In this document: positions 15,396 through 23,762 of the stretch, one piece after another
Layout: the number at the start of each line of letters is the position of its first letter
Numbering within the stretch: position 1 is the stretch's first letter
DNA from: Pseudoalteromonas luteoviolacea NCIMB 1944
GTDB lineage: Bacteria; Pseudomonadota; Gammaproteobacteria; Enterobacterales; Alteromonadaceae
Direction: 5' to 3'
Assembly: GCF_001625565.1 (NCBI RefSeq)
Contig: NZ_AUXS01000097.1
Span: 124,001 to 188,000, forward strand
DNA length: 64,000 nt
Program-made: the position numbers and the translations under genes
The notes under the pieces: generated by a model
Told to the model about the DNA's origin: nothing
What the model saw: only the letters and a program-made list of their open reading frames with translations
Database searches by the model: none

Positions 15396-16781
15396 ATGTT
15401 AAAACAAGCTTTGCTGATGGCACCTATACTCGCAGTATGTTCGGCCAGTGCTACTGTTCTGGTTGAGAACACCGCAAATAGCAATGGTACTATTGTTAAT
15501 GCTGCTGCGAATGAAGTTGTGATTGCAGGGGTAGCTAGCAATCTTGATCAACAACCTGGTGCGGTAGCACTGCAAAATAATCAGGATGGTACATTTACAA
15601 TAAGCTTTAAGGAGTGGGAGTACCTAGATGGCGCTCACGCAGATGAGACGATATCGACACTTACTATGAGTGTTGGTACGCACACGATGCAAGACGGTTC
15701 AATCTGGGAAGTGGGTACGGTCAATTTGAGTACGGCTAGCCAAACTTTTAATTTTGCACAGCAGTACGACCAAGTCCCTTACTTATTTTTAAGTCCTCAG
15801 TCTGACAATGGTGGGTTTGCGTATGTTGCCCGAGCAAGCAGTGTCAATCAAATTGGTTTTAATGCCAAGGTTCAGTTTCAAGAGCTGCAAACTAGCGCAA
15901 ATACGCGCAATAATCAAACTGTTTCATATTTAGCGATTTATGCACCAAGTAAGTCTGGTAATTTGGATACAGGTGAAGTGTATAAACTTAACCAGATTAA
16001 AGTGGATGAACTACCAGTGCAGTTTGAAAGCCATGAGCTGTTTTTACAAGAGGAGCAGTCTCGTGATGCAGAGCTTGAACATGTACATGAAGTGATTAAC
16101 GTGCTTGATATTAATGGCCATTTATTCGCTCAAGATATTACGTCGATTGGGGGTGATACGGCCACAATCCGTGCAAATAAAAATGTTCAACCAGCGTTTG
16201 GCAACACGAGTTGTAAGGCAATTTTAGATAAAGACCCAGCTTCACAATCTGGCTACTACACACTAGATCCGGATGGGGCTGGCGGCTTGCCTGAGTTTAC
16301 TACTTTCTGTGACATGGAAATGGAAGGCGGCGGTTGGACCTTAATGGGTATCCGTTATGTGCCGGGTAAAGCTTACAACCATATTCACAACTTTGAAGTA
16401 CTTTTCACGGCAACACAAAACATTACATCGTTTGATGACAACTACCACTTAACGGATCCACAGTGGGTTCATTATAAAAACAACAGCCAAGAAATGATGA
16501 TCACAATGCGTGATGTGGGTGTGTTTGCTATCGCTGATATTGCAGTGCTAAATAATGCGAGTTGTATTCCATTGCAAGATACATTGGGTCGAAATCATGG
16601 TATGACGGGCGAGCATCAGTTTAGACTCTTCTGGCATGAAGCATCAGGTTGTAGTGGATCCGGCTCAGACTATTCGATGCTTAACTACCACAATATCTAT
16701 GCATATGCAGGTGGCGTGTACAAAGCTGGCAACGTAGCTGGTATTGCCGTAGAGCAAACAACATATATATTTGTTAGATAA
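15396..16781 (+). CDS. secreted protein with H-type-lectin-like and fibrinogen-like domains
   Basis: The ATG at 15396 is chosen because AGGA lies 6 nt upstream and it begins a good signal peptide (MLKQALLMAPILAVCSASA). The result is a 461-aa secreted protein. Residues about 85-185 (FAQQYDQVPYLFLSPQSDNG...) resemble an H-type lectin/agglutinin fold. Residues about 273-461 start with CKAILDK and include TFCDMEMEGGGWTLMG, the hallmark of fibrinogen-related and intelectin-type domains, with several Cys for disulfides. Such domains bind glycans, so a surface or prey-adhesion role is plausible. Nothing in the neighbourhood fixes a function. A convergent hairpin terminator follows. Confidence 0.75.
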   Translation: MLKQALLMAPILAVCSASATVLVENTANSNGTIVNAAANEVVIAGVASNLDQQPGAVALQNNQDGTFTISFKEWEYLDGAHADETISTLTMSVGTHTMQDGSIWEVGTVNLSTASQTFNFAQQYDQVPYLFLSPQSDNGGFAYVARASSVNQIGFNAKVQFQELQTSANTRNNQTVSYLAIYAPSKSGNLDTGEVYKLNQIKVDELPVQFESHELFLQEEQSRDAELEHVHEVINVLDINGHLFAQDITSIGGDTATIRANKNVQPAFGNTSCKAILDKDPASQSGYYTLDPDGAGGLPEFTTFCDMEMEGGGWTLMGIRYVPGKAYNHIHNFEVLFTATQNITSFDDNYHLTDPQWVHYKNNSQEMMITMRDVGVFAIADIAVLNNASCIPLQDTLGRNHGMTGEHQFRLFWHEASGCSGSGSDYSMLNYHNIYAYAGGVYKAGNVAGIAVEQTTYIFVR

Positions 16782-16789
16782 TATAAAAA

Positions 16790-16824
16790 TAGGGAGCAAC
16801 CTGGCGGGAGGCTCCCTAATCTTT
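16790..16824. terminator. convergent hairpin terminator
   Basis: TAGGGAGC (16790-16797) and GCTCCCTA (16811-16818) form an 8-bp stem followed by ATCTTT. It lies between the stops of the fibrinogen-like gene and the converging DUF6702 gene. Confidence 0.55.
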
Positions 16825-16841
16825 ATCGTGTCAACAGCAAC

Positions 16842-17339
16842 TTAAAAACGCGCTACAAGCCACTCGTCGTCGCGGCTAAAGTACAAAGTACGGACTTTGC
16901 CTTTCCCCTCAACGTTTACCATGTTGACCTGTGCAGGCCACAAGTCGCGTAACGAGCCGTTATACATTTTTATGCCAGTCACTGCGCTTGGTATCTGGGT
17001 TTCTTGGTAGACCCAAAAAAACTTACCCTCTACTTCAAAACCTACATTAGTTAAGCTGATATTTTTGTCACTCAGTGTTTTCAGTTGAAAATGCTTAGCG
17101 ACGTAATCAGCAAACTGCTGCTGTGTTTTTTTGGCATTGAGGATATCAGCTTTTTTATCAAACAACGATTGCACGGCATGCTCGGTATCATGCAGATAAA
17201 AGCGATGCATGATCTCCAATTGCCCAGAGTTTTTGTTGAATAAAACGGTTGTTTCCGCGGCCTTTTGTTGATGTGCGAAGACACCTGTACTGAGCAGCAG
17301 AGCAGCGGCTGTGATGATCAGTTGAAGATACTTAATCAT
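16842..17339 (-). CDS. DUF6702 family exported protein
   Basis: A 165-aa protein with a clear signal peptide (MIKYLQLIITAAALLLSTGVFA, then HQQK). The body (ETTVLFNKNSGQLEIMHRFYLHD and DLWPAQVNMVNV near the end) matches the small family annotated DUF6702, which often accompanies M1 peptidases in this group of bacteria. The ATG overlaps the last base of the M1 peptidase stop (TAATG arrangement at 17337-17341), so translation is likely coupled. Function is unknown; a periplasmic accessory role to the peptidase is an inference. Confidence 0.75.
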   Translation of the reverse strand: MIKYLQLIITAAALLLSTGVFAHQQKAAETTVLFNKNSGQLEIMHRFYLHDTEHAVQSLFDKKADILNAKKTQQQFADYVAKHFQLKTLSDKNISLTNVGFEVEGKFFWVYQETQIPSAVTGIKMYNGSLRDLWPAQVNMVNVEGKGKVRTLYFSRDDEWLVARF

Positions 17340-19795
17340 TATTTATCCTCTTCTTTTTCATCACTTTTTAGTTCAGTTTTGATATCTTGCATAATATCGC
17401 GCTTCACTTTGGCTGTGCTTTTTTCTTTTTTGTAGGCCTCTACACGAGAAGGAATAATGCGACGCGGGTAATGGTTATTTTCTACATCAACGTCGGCAGT
17501 TTCCCAACCAGGGTCGACAACAACTTGTGTCAGCACCTTATTTTTGTCTGTGACAATCAGCTTTCGAACATGTTTAGGGGTTCTGCGCCAAATCTCTGCC
17601 GGGATATACTGGCTCTCTTTACTGCCGTCTTCATAAGTGAGTTCAAGCAGGATTGGCATCACCAAGCCACCTATATTTGAAAACTCAAGTACGTAGTAGT
17701 TTTTGTCTTCTTCTAAAGCACGAGAGAGTGTTTTACGCTCCCAAGGCTTTAAAGAATCGAGAAATTCTTTGTACTCATTGCGCTCTTTATTGGTTACGGT
17801 AAAGCGGTCATTGTCGTCATAAAAGTCTCTGATATCAGGGTTTATTTCAACCCATAGTTTTTTGCCCTCGGCTTTGTTGCGCTCAACGAACAACGAAGAT
17901 GGTTTATCGTTCTCAAACTGTCGCTGACGCGAAAAGTCGATATCAGGGTCGTGGGTATCTAAGCGCATTTGATATACCTTGTCGATTGAAATATCAACAT
18001 GATCAGTCGAGTAGAACCAACCGCGCCAGAACCAATCTAGATCAACGCCCGAGGCTTCTTCCATGGTGCGGAAAAAGTCAGAAGGGGTAGGGCGCTTAAA
18101 TCGCCAGCGCTCAGAGAACTCTTTGAAAGCAAAATCAAATAGCTCACGACCAAGTATGACTTCGCGTAAAATATTCAAAGCCGCAGCTGGTTTAGTGTAG
18201 GCATTAGGGCCTAAATTTAATACGCTGTCAGATTGAGTCATAATCGGAACTTGGTTCTCGGACTTCATATATCCAACAATATCTCTTGGCTCTACACCCC
18301 ATGGAATGTTTGGATCCCACTCACGTCCCGCGACACCATCTAGGAAGCTATTGAGACCTTCGTCCATCCACGTCCACTGGCGCTCGTCGGAGTTAACAAT
18401 CATTGGGAAGTAGATGTGACCTATTTCGTGGATCACAACGCCAATAAGGAAGCGTTTCTCTGCTTGAGAGTAGGTACGAGTGCCATCGTCTTGCAGCTCT
18501 GTACGTGGACCATTGAAGGTGATCATTGGGTATTCCATGCCACCAACCGGGCCGTTTACAGATTGCGCTGTGGGGTAGGGGTAGTCAAAAGAAAAGCGTG
18601 AATATACTTCCATGGTATGGATCACGGACTCGGTTGAATACTTCTTCCAAAGGTCGCCCCCTTCTTTTGGATAAAAAGACATGGCCATCACCATTGGCAT
18701 CTCTTCACCACCTTGCTGGTAGCCGCGTGCATCCCACATAAACTTACGTGATGATGCCCATGCAAAGTCACGCACGTTTTCGGCTTTGAACTTCCACGTC
18801 TTGCGTTTGTTGGTACCTTCTTTTTCGTTTTCTAGTGCTTCTTCTTCTGTGACAATAAACACTGGACGTTTAGCTGTTTCTGCTTCTTTGAGGCGCTTGC
18901 GCTGAGTTTTTGTTAGTACCTGTTTGGCATTGGTTAAAACACCTGTTGCACTGACGATGTGATCGGCAGGTACATCAATCTCAACTTCGTAGTCACCAAA
19001 TTCTAAGGTGAACTCACCTCGACCTAAAAACTCTTTATTTGTCCAGGCTTCGTAGTCGGTATAGGCGTGTAGTCTTGGAAACCACTGCGCTAAGAGGTAA
19101 ATATCGTTGCCACCGGGGCGCGGATCATCGGCAAAGTGCTCATAGCCAGAACGCGCAGATACGGCATCTTCTTCGACAATGTTAAATGCGAAATCAATGG
19201 CAAATTTTACCGAGTCTCCTGACTTGAGCGGTTTGGGCAAGTCGATACGCATTTGTGTACCAACGAGTGTAAAGCTCAACTTTTTGCCTCGGTGATCAGT
19301 CACAGCGCTAATTTCATAACCTAATTCATTGTCAGCCATAAACTGCTGGCGTCTTAGTTCGCCAAGGCTGATTTTTGCAGGTTTGTTTTCGTTGCCCGGC
19401 TTAGTGTAAGGTCCTCGTCGACCAACACCGCCGAAATTATTGGCCATATTTGCTATCGAATCATCTTTAAAGATGTTTTGATCAAGTTGCACCCACAGGT
19501 ACTTTAATCGATAGGGGGAGTTATTATGATAGGTGATTTTCTCATGGCCAGTTAGACGACGCTTTTGTTCATCTAGTGACACCTTGATTTTGTAATCGAC
19601 CTTTTGTTGCCAGTACTGCTGCCCAGGCTCTCCCGCTGCATTACGATACACGTTTGGTGTAGGCAATACTTCATCTAATTGACGGAACTTGTCTTCGAAG
19701 TCCCCTTTCGTTTGATTAATTGCTGATGCACTTACCACACTGGAAAAAATCAGTGTTGCAAAGGTGGCAATCAGGATTGATGTGTTTGTTTTCAT
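17339..19795 (-). CDS. M1 family metallopeptidase, exported
   Basis: An 818-aa protein with signal peptide MKTNTSILIATFATLIFSSVVSA. The zinc site is HEIGH (His456, Glu457, His460) followed after 18 residues by Glu479 in DEGLN, the exact M1/gluzincin spacing. GGMEYP, just upstream, stands in the place of the GxMEN substrate motif and lacks its Asn, as in M1 members that are not classical aminopeptidase N. It is expected to trim peptides in the periplasm or outside. The N-terminal beta domain spans roughly residues 60-290. It is the first gene of a two-gene unit with DUF6702. Confidence 0.88.
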   Translation of the reverse strand: MKTNTSILIATFATLIFSSVVSASAINQTKGDFEDKFRQLDEVLPTPNVYRNAAGEPGQQYWQQKVDYKIKVSLDEQKRRLTGHEKITYHNNSPYRLKYLWVQLDQNIFKDDSIANMANNFGGVGRRGPYTKPGNENKPAKISLGELRRQQFMADNELGYEISAVTDHRGKKLSFTLVGTQMRIDLPKPLKSGDSVKFAIDFAFNIVEEDAVSARSGYEHFADDPRPGGNDIYLLAQWFPRLHAYTDYEAWTNKEFLGRGEFTLEFGDYEVEIDVPADHIVSATGVLTNAKQVLTKTQRKRLKEAETAKRPVFIVTEEEALENEKEGTNKRKTWKFKAENVRDFAWASSRKFMWDARGYQQGGEEMPMVMAMSFYPKEGGDLWKKYSTESVIHTMEVYSRFSFDYPYPTAQSVNGPVGGMEYPMITFNGPRTELQDDGTRTYSQAEKRFLIGVVIHEIGHIYFPMIVNSDERQWTWMDEGLNSFLDGVAGREWDPNIPWGVEPRDIVGYMKSENQVPIMTQSDSVLNLGPNAYTKPAAALNILREVILGRELFDFAFKEFSERWRFKRPTPSDFFRTMEEASGVDLDWFWRGWFYSTDHVDISIDKVYQMRLDTHDPDIDFSRQRQFENDKPSSLFVERNKAEGKKLWVEINPDIRDFYDDNDRFTVTNKERNEYKEFLDSLKPWERKTLSRALEEDKNYYVLEFSNIGGLVMPILLELTYEDGSKESQYIPAEIWRRTPKHVRKLIVTDKNKVLTQVVVDPGWETADVDVENNHYPRRIIPSRVEAYKKEKSTAKVKRDIMQDIKTELKSDEKEEDK

Positions 19796-19931
19796 TTTGT
19801 TTTCTTTCTTTGATCCGCTTACTAAAAAGCTGTTTTACAGCTGTGTTTGTGATTTATGTCGTGTTGTCCCTCCTTAACATGCCTTGTAAAATTGGTTAAA
19901 AATAATTTAATACGGTGTTGTTGTTAAGCAA

Positions 19932-20942
19932 TTAGCGATGGGACGCCAAGCAATCAAGTAGAGTGGCCTCTATATCTGGACAAATACGATTGCCGATAAC
20001 TTCGATGCGGCTTTCGCTACATTCATCCAACTCGATTTCCGTTGTGCCATCAGCGGTTTTGTTATAACCAAAAATGCCTTGTGCTGTGATAAACACGGCT
20101 TTTAATCGCAAAGCATCTACACCTGTGATAAATGTGCGTAACTTAGCTCGGTCAAAAATTTGATCCGGTGCGAATCGCCATCCAACGCTTGCGAAGCCTT
20201 CTCCCTCATTTTGGGCGCTAAGAAACCCCTCTTCTGGAAACGGTTCAGCATTAATATCACGAGATGAATCTGTTTGGTGATGATGATGGTGGTGGCAGGG
20301 CGGCTTGGTAGTATTTTGCGTTTTACCACTCAACCACCGAGGGTCTAACTGACCATGCGAACAAAACTGCACCGTTTTGTCGTTAAAGTTTTTGTCTGCT
20401 AAATAGTTCTCAAGGGTTGTTTTATGGTGTGCGTTGTACAAATCTAGTTTATTACCAACAATCACGTCTGAGATAGAGATTTGCTGATTAAAAGTAGGAT
20501 GATCTGTGAATCGTTTGTCTTCTAGATTGCGAGCATCGACTAGCGTGATAACTTTTTCGAGGCTGAGTAGTTGCTGGTAATAGTGATTAGACAGCAACTG
20601 TAACACTTCTACAGGGTGCCCAAGCCCCGTTGGTTCAATAAGTAACCTGTGTGGGTTGGCTTCTTTGAGCAATTGATTCAGGGCAATTTGCATCGGTAAG
20701 CCCGATGCACAGCACATGCAACCGCCGGGGACTTCTCGGATAAACACTTGTTGATCTTTTGGTTTGCTAAGTAAGTTGCCATCAATACCAATTTCTCCAA
20801 ACTCGTTAACAAGAATAGCCCACCTCTCGTTTTCGGGTTTGTGACTAAGAAGATGTGTGATGGCAGATGTTTTGCCTACACCCAAAAAGCCAGTGATGAT
20901 GTTGGTTGGGATCGCGGTGATCGGCTCTTTGTTACTTTGCAT
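19932..20942 (-). CDS. COG0523 (CobW/ZigA-type) GTPase, putative zinc metallochaperone
   Basis: A 336-aa cytosolic GTPase. Walker A is GFLGVGKTS (18-26), the CxCC metal motif is GGCMCCASG (Cys75, 77, 78), and NKLD is the base-specificity motif. A run of six His at the inter-domain linker (after KPPC) is typical of zinc-handling members. The CobW C-terminal domain follows. GGAG lies about 7 nt before the ATG at 20942; a TTG at 20954 is less likely. A Zur-like operator overlaps its promoter, so it should be induced by zinc starvation. Such proteins insert or allocate zinc to client enzymes. Family is secure; the client is unknown. Confidence 0.9.
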   Translation of the reverse strand: MQSNKEPITAIPTNIITGFLGVGKTSAITHLLSHKPENERWAILVNEFGEIGIDGNLLSKPKDQQVFIREVPGGCMCCASGLPMQIALNQLLKEANPHRLLIEPTGLGHPVEVLQLLSNHYYQQLLSLEKVITLVDARNLEDKRFTDHPTFNQQISISDVIVGNKLDLYNAHHKTTLENYLADKNFNDKTVQFCSHGQLDPRWLSGKTQNTTKPPCHHHHHHQTDSSRDINAEPFPEEGFLSAQNEGEGFASVGWRFAPDQIFDRAKLRTFITGVDALRLKAVFITAQGIFGYNKTADGTTEIELDECSESRIEVIGNRICPDIEATLLDCLASHR

Positions 20943-20985
20943 TGCTTGCTCCAAATTATGCTCATTAGAGTGACGATTGCGCTCT

Positions 20986-21014
20986 AGTATATTTGAAATG
21001 TTATACTATAACAA
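20986..21014 (-). promoter_or_regulatory. sigma-70 promoter of the COG0523 GTPase gene
   Basis: On the minus strand, TTGTTA (21009-21014) and TATACT (20986-20991) are separated by exactly 17 nt. Both match the consensus in most positions. The start would fall about 35 nt before the ATG at 20942. Confidence 0.6.
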
Positions 21015-21017
21015 TTG
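20995..21017. promoter_or_regulatory. Zur-box-like operator
   Basis: GAAATGTTATACTATAACAATTG is an inverted repeat centred on the C, with core TGTTATA-C-TATAACA. It matches the gammaproteobacterial Zur consensus GAAATGTTATANTATAACATTTC in almost all positions. It covers the -35 element and spacer of the GTPase promoter, the right place for repression when zinc is plentiful. Confidence 0.75.
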
Positions 21018-21113
21018 TTGTTATTCACCGAATAGTAATGGAGTTGGTGGTTGGCTTTCATAAATGGCAGCTGAGACGTTGTGATTGAAACAGTGAGGGA
21101 ATGCGGGGAAATC

Positions 21114-21145
21114 AAAAAAGCGGCAGATTGACCGCCGCTTTTTTT
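21114..21145 (-). terminator. intrinsic terminator of the AGCS symporter gene
   Basis: A G/C-rich stem AAGCGGC/GCCGCTT is flanked by A and T runs (AAAAAAGCGGC at 21114-21124, GCCGCTTTTTTT at 21134-21145), just after the stop at 21158. The symmetry makes it functional in both directions. Confidence 0.8.
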
Positions 21146-21157
21146 AAAGAGCAAATA

Positions 21158-22573
21158 TTAATTGCGCCAAATTCCTTTAGGTAGGGTTTTAGCTATCTCT
21201 GGTCGACTACTAGGGTCAAACTTAGGCGTTTTGCCTTCTTTTAGCTGTGCCCTATAGTCTTTGGCAAGCCAAATAACAATGCCAGATAGCATAAATAGCG
21301 CAGCGACGTTAACAATGGCCATTAGGCCCATAGAGATATCTGCAAGTGTCCAAATAAGGCCTAGTTCACCTACGGCACCAAACATCACCATGCCTAACAC
21401 ACAAATACGGAACACCATCATCGCCATTTTGTTCTCTTGTAAGAACATCAAGTTGGTTTCAGCGTAACTGTAATTTGCCACGATAGACGTAAATGCGAAG
21501 AAGAAAATAGCCACTGCGATGAAGATTGCACCCCATTCACCTACGTGTTCAACCAACGCGGCCTGTGTAAGCGCAATACCAGTTACGCCTGAGTCGGGCA
21601 CAAGCTGGTTTGAAAGTAAAACCAGTGCCGCCGTCGCACTACATATAACAATGGTATCTACGAATACACCAAGCATTTGTACATAGCCTTGTGATGCTGG
21701 GTGGTTTGGGTTAGGCGTTGCACTGGCCGCAGCATTTGCGGCGCTACCCATACCTGCTTCATTAGAGAATAAGCCGCGTTTAATACCTTGGATCATCGCC
21801 TGCATGACTGCGTAGCCTACTGCACCACCAGCGGCTTGCTCGAGTCCAAAGGCGCTATTGATGACCTGCATAAATACTTCTGGGAGCAACTCAAAATTGC
21901 TGAAGCAAACATAAAGTGCCACCATCAAGTAAGCCAATGCCATAAATGGCACAACAAGCTCAGCAAAACGAGCGATGGTTTTAAGGCCACCAAAAATGAT
22001 GACAGCAGAGCCAATAACCAGCAAAATACCCATTACATACTTAGGTACATCGAATGCCACTTCAAAAGCTGCTGCAATGGAATTTGATTGTACTGCGTTA
22101 AATACTAAGCCAAAAGCTAGGATAAGACAGAGTGAGAACAAGATCCCCATCCAACGCTTGTTAAGGCCGTATTGCATATAATAAGCAGGGCCACCGCGGT
22201 AGTTACCCTCTTCATCTTTGATTTTATAAAGCTGAGCTAGTGCACTTTCAGCAAAGCTGGTCGCCATACCAATGAGTGCAATTAACCACATCCAAAAGAT
22301 TGCGCCAGCGCCGCCTAAATAGAGTGCAACAGCAACGCCCGCCATATTACCAGTGCCAACACGTGCTGCGAGTGATGTACAAAAGGCTTGGAAAGAGGAG
22401 ATCCCTTCGCCTGCGTTATTTCGGCTATTGGCCATGACTTTGATCATGTGTGGAAACTGGGCAAATTGAATAAACCCAAGTCGTATTGTAAAGAAAACAC
22501 CAGCTGCGATGAGTAGATATATAAGAATATGTCCCCACAACAGGCCGCTGATTTGGTTAAAAAACTCAGCCAT
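21158..22573 (-). CDS. sodium:alanine (AGCS family) symporter
   Basis: A 471-aa inner-membrane protein with about 10-11 hydrophobic segments. It carries family hallmarks: FQAFCTSLAARVGTGNMAGVA near residue 65 (signature GTGN) and GIKRGLFSNEAGMGSAANAAA near 270. The family imports alanine or glycine with Na+ (or H+). AGGATA lies before the ATG. It is a single-gene unit closed by a strong terminator. Substrate preference cannot be read from sequence. Confidence 0.92.
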   Translation of the reverse strand: MAEFFNQISGLLWGHILIYLLIAAGVFFTIRLGFIQFAQFPHMIKVMANSRNNAGEGISSFQAFCTSLAARVGTGNMAGVAVALYLGGAGAIFWMWLIALIGMATSFAESALAQLYKIKDEEGNYRGGPAYYMQYGLNKRWMGILFSLCLILAFGLVFNAVQSNSIAAAFEVAFDVPKYVMGILLVIGSAVIIFGGLKTIARFAELVVPFMALAYLMVALYVCFSNFELLPEVFMQVINSAFGLEQAAGGAVGYAVMQAMIQGIKRGLFSNEAGMGSAANAAASATPNPNHPASQGYVQMLGVFVDTIVICSATAALVLLSNQLVPDSGVTGIALTQAALVEHVGEWGAIFIAVAIFFFAFTSIVANYSYAETNLMFLQENKMAMMVFRICVLGMVMFGAVGELGLIWTLADISMGLMAIVNVAALFMLSGIVIWLAKDYRAQLKEGKTPKFDPSSRPEIAKTLPKGIWRN

Positions 22574-22721
22574 CGGATATCCTTTATTTAAGGTAACGAA
22601 TAATTTTGAGGGCGTAACTTACCACAAATTGGCATGTATACGAAATTACTACGCCGAATTCAAATGTACAGTAAAGTTTGCATAGACCTCATTTACAGGG
22701 CCTTTGGCAGCAATGCGGCGA

Positions 22722-23444
22722 CTAAGAAAACAGTTTAGGCCAAGATAGATTTTCTAAGTCAGGAAAAAAGCTGAGTGCTTGCAGTTTATCTGACCAGTCA
22801 ATGAGCAGTGATGTAATGTCTGCAAAATAAGGCATAGCAAAGTAAATACAGCCAGCTGACACAGCGACCTGTGACAAGGAGGTAATAGGGTACCTTAAAT
22901 CGAGCAGTTTCATTGCCGTGCCAAAAGAAGCCTTGAGCTCTTTATTGTCAATGTCGACGCTATAGCACTCATCTAAGATCAGGTGTGTTAGCGCACCCGT
23001 GCATACAAAAATGCTGGTCAACAATGCGGTGTGTAATGAGGTACCGAACAGAATAGAGCCGTGAAATGTAAGCAAACTAAACATCACAACGGCAGATATT
23101 GAATGCAGTGTTGCTCGATGGACCGTAAAGTGTTCAAAAATGGGTTTTATGAGATACATAAAGGTGACGTAGACCAGCAATCCTACTAACCACGTTTCAG
23201 TCACCGAACTAAATTTGTAATTGAGTATAAGGATACCAGCAACCAAAATTGCAAATACGCTAAACAGACTATTCAAGGATCTGGATTTGTCTGAATCAAG
23301 ATCGGGCAATAGACCTGCAAGTGCACCAACGATGAACAGTCCAAGTGCCCCAAAACCATTGATCTCTCCCATACTAAGCAACACAGAGCTCAAAGTCGCA
23401 CTCACTACAGTCGATGCTTTAAGGTGAGTAGAAAAATTTGCCAT
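22722..23444 (-). CDS. YdjM-like membrane-bound metal-dependent hydrolase (DUF457)
   Basis: A 240-aa protein with several transmembrane segments. GLLPDLDSDKSRS (about residues 45-57) matches the PDxDxD signature of the DUF457/YdjM family. His at 110-116 (HRATLHS) and later (LTHLILDECY) supply further conserved positions. YdjM members are predicted hydrolases and are SOS-controlled in E. coli; here I see no clear LexA box upstream. GGAAG lies before the ATG. The reaction is unknown. Confidence 0.75.
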   Translation of the reverse strand: MANFSTHLKASTVVSATLSSVLLSMGEINGFGALGLFIVGALAGLLPDLDSDKSRSLNSLFSVFAILVAGILILNYKFSSVTETWLVGLLVYVTFMYLIKPIFEHFTVHRATLHSISAVVMFSLLTFHGSILFGTSLHTALLTSIFVCTGALTHLILDECYSVDIDNKELKASFGTAMKLLDLRYPITSLSQVAVSAGCIYFAMPYFADITSLLIDWSDKLQALSFFPDLENLSWPKLFS

Positions 23445-23762
23445 TTTACTTCCAAGTAATTGATTAAGTTAACGAATAAAGGACACTTTTGATTTTCGTC
23501 TAGTGTACAGCAAAAGTGACCTTGCGCACACGCCTAAGTGTGACATGAAGTAGTTTGAAGGAGTAATTGCGAAAGTATGCTGAGTTTATCGTCAAAGATA
23601 TTGCATTGAGGTGTATAGCTTACACTTGGGACTGTAATAAGGTGTAATGTTCTTTATTCATACAGTTGGCTAGCCTAAAGCAATTAAGCACGCATAGACA
23701 AGCGTATTAGCCGAAATTCCATGTTGAGCCTGTCAATAAATGACACTAGGAGTGAGCCTACA
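23445..23762. other. intergenic region between divergent genes
   Basis: About 320 bp between the YdjM-like and amidohydrolase-like genes. It presumably holds both promoters. I see no repeat or operator that stands out. Confidence 0.3.
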
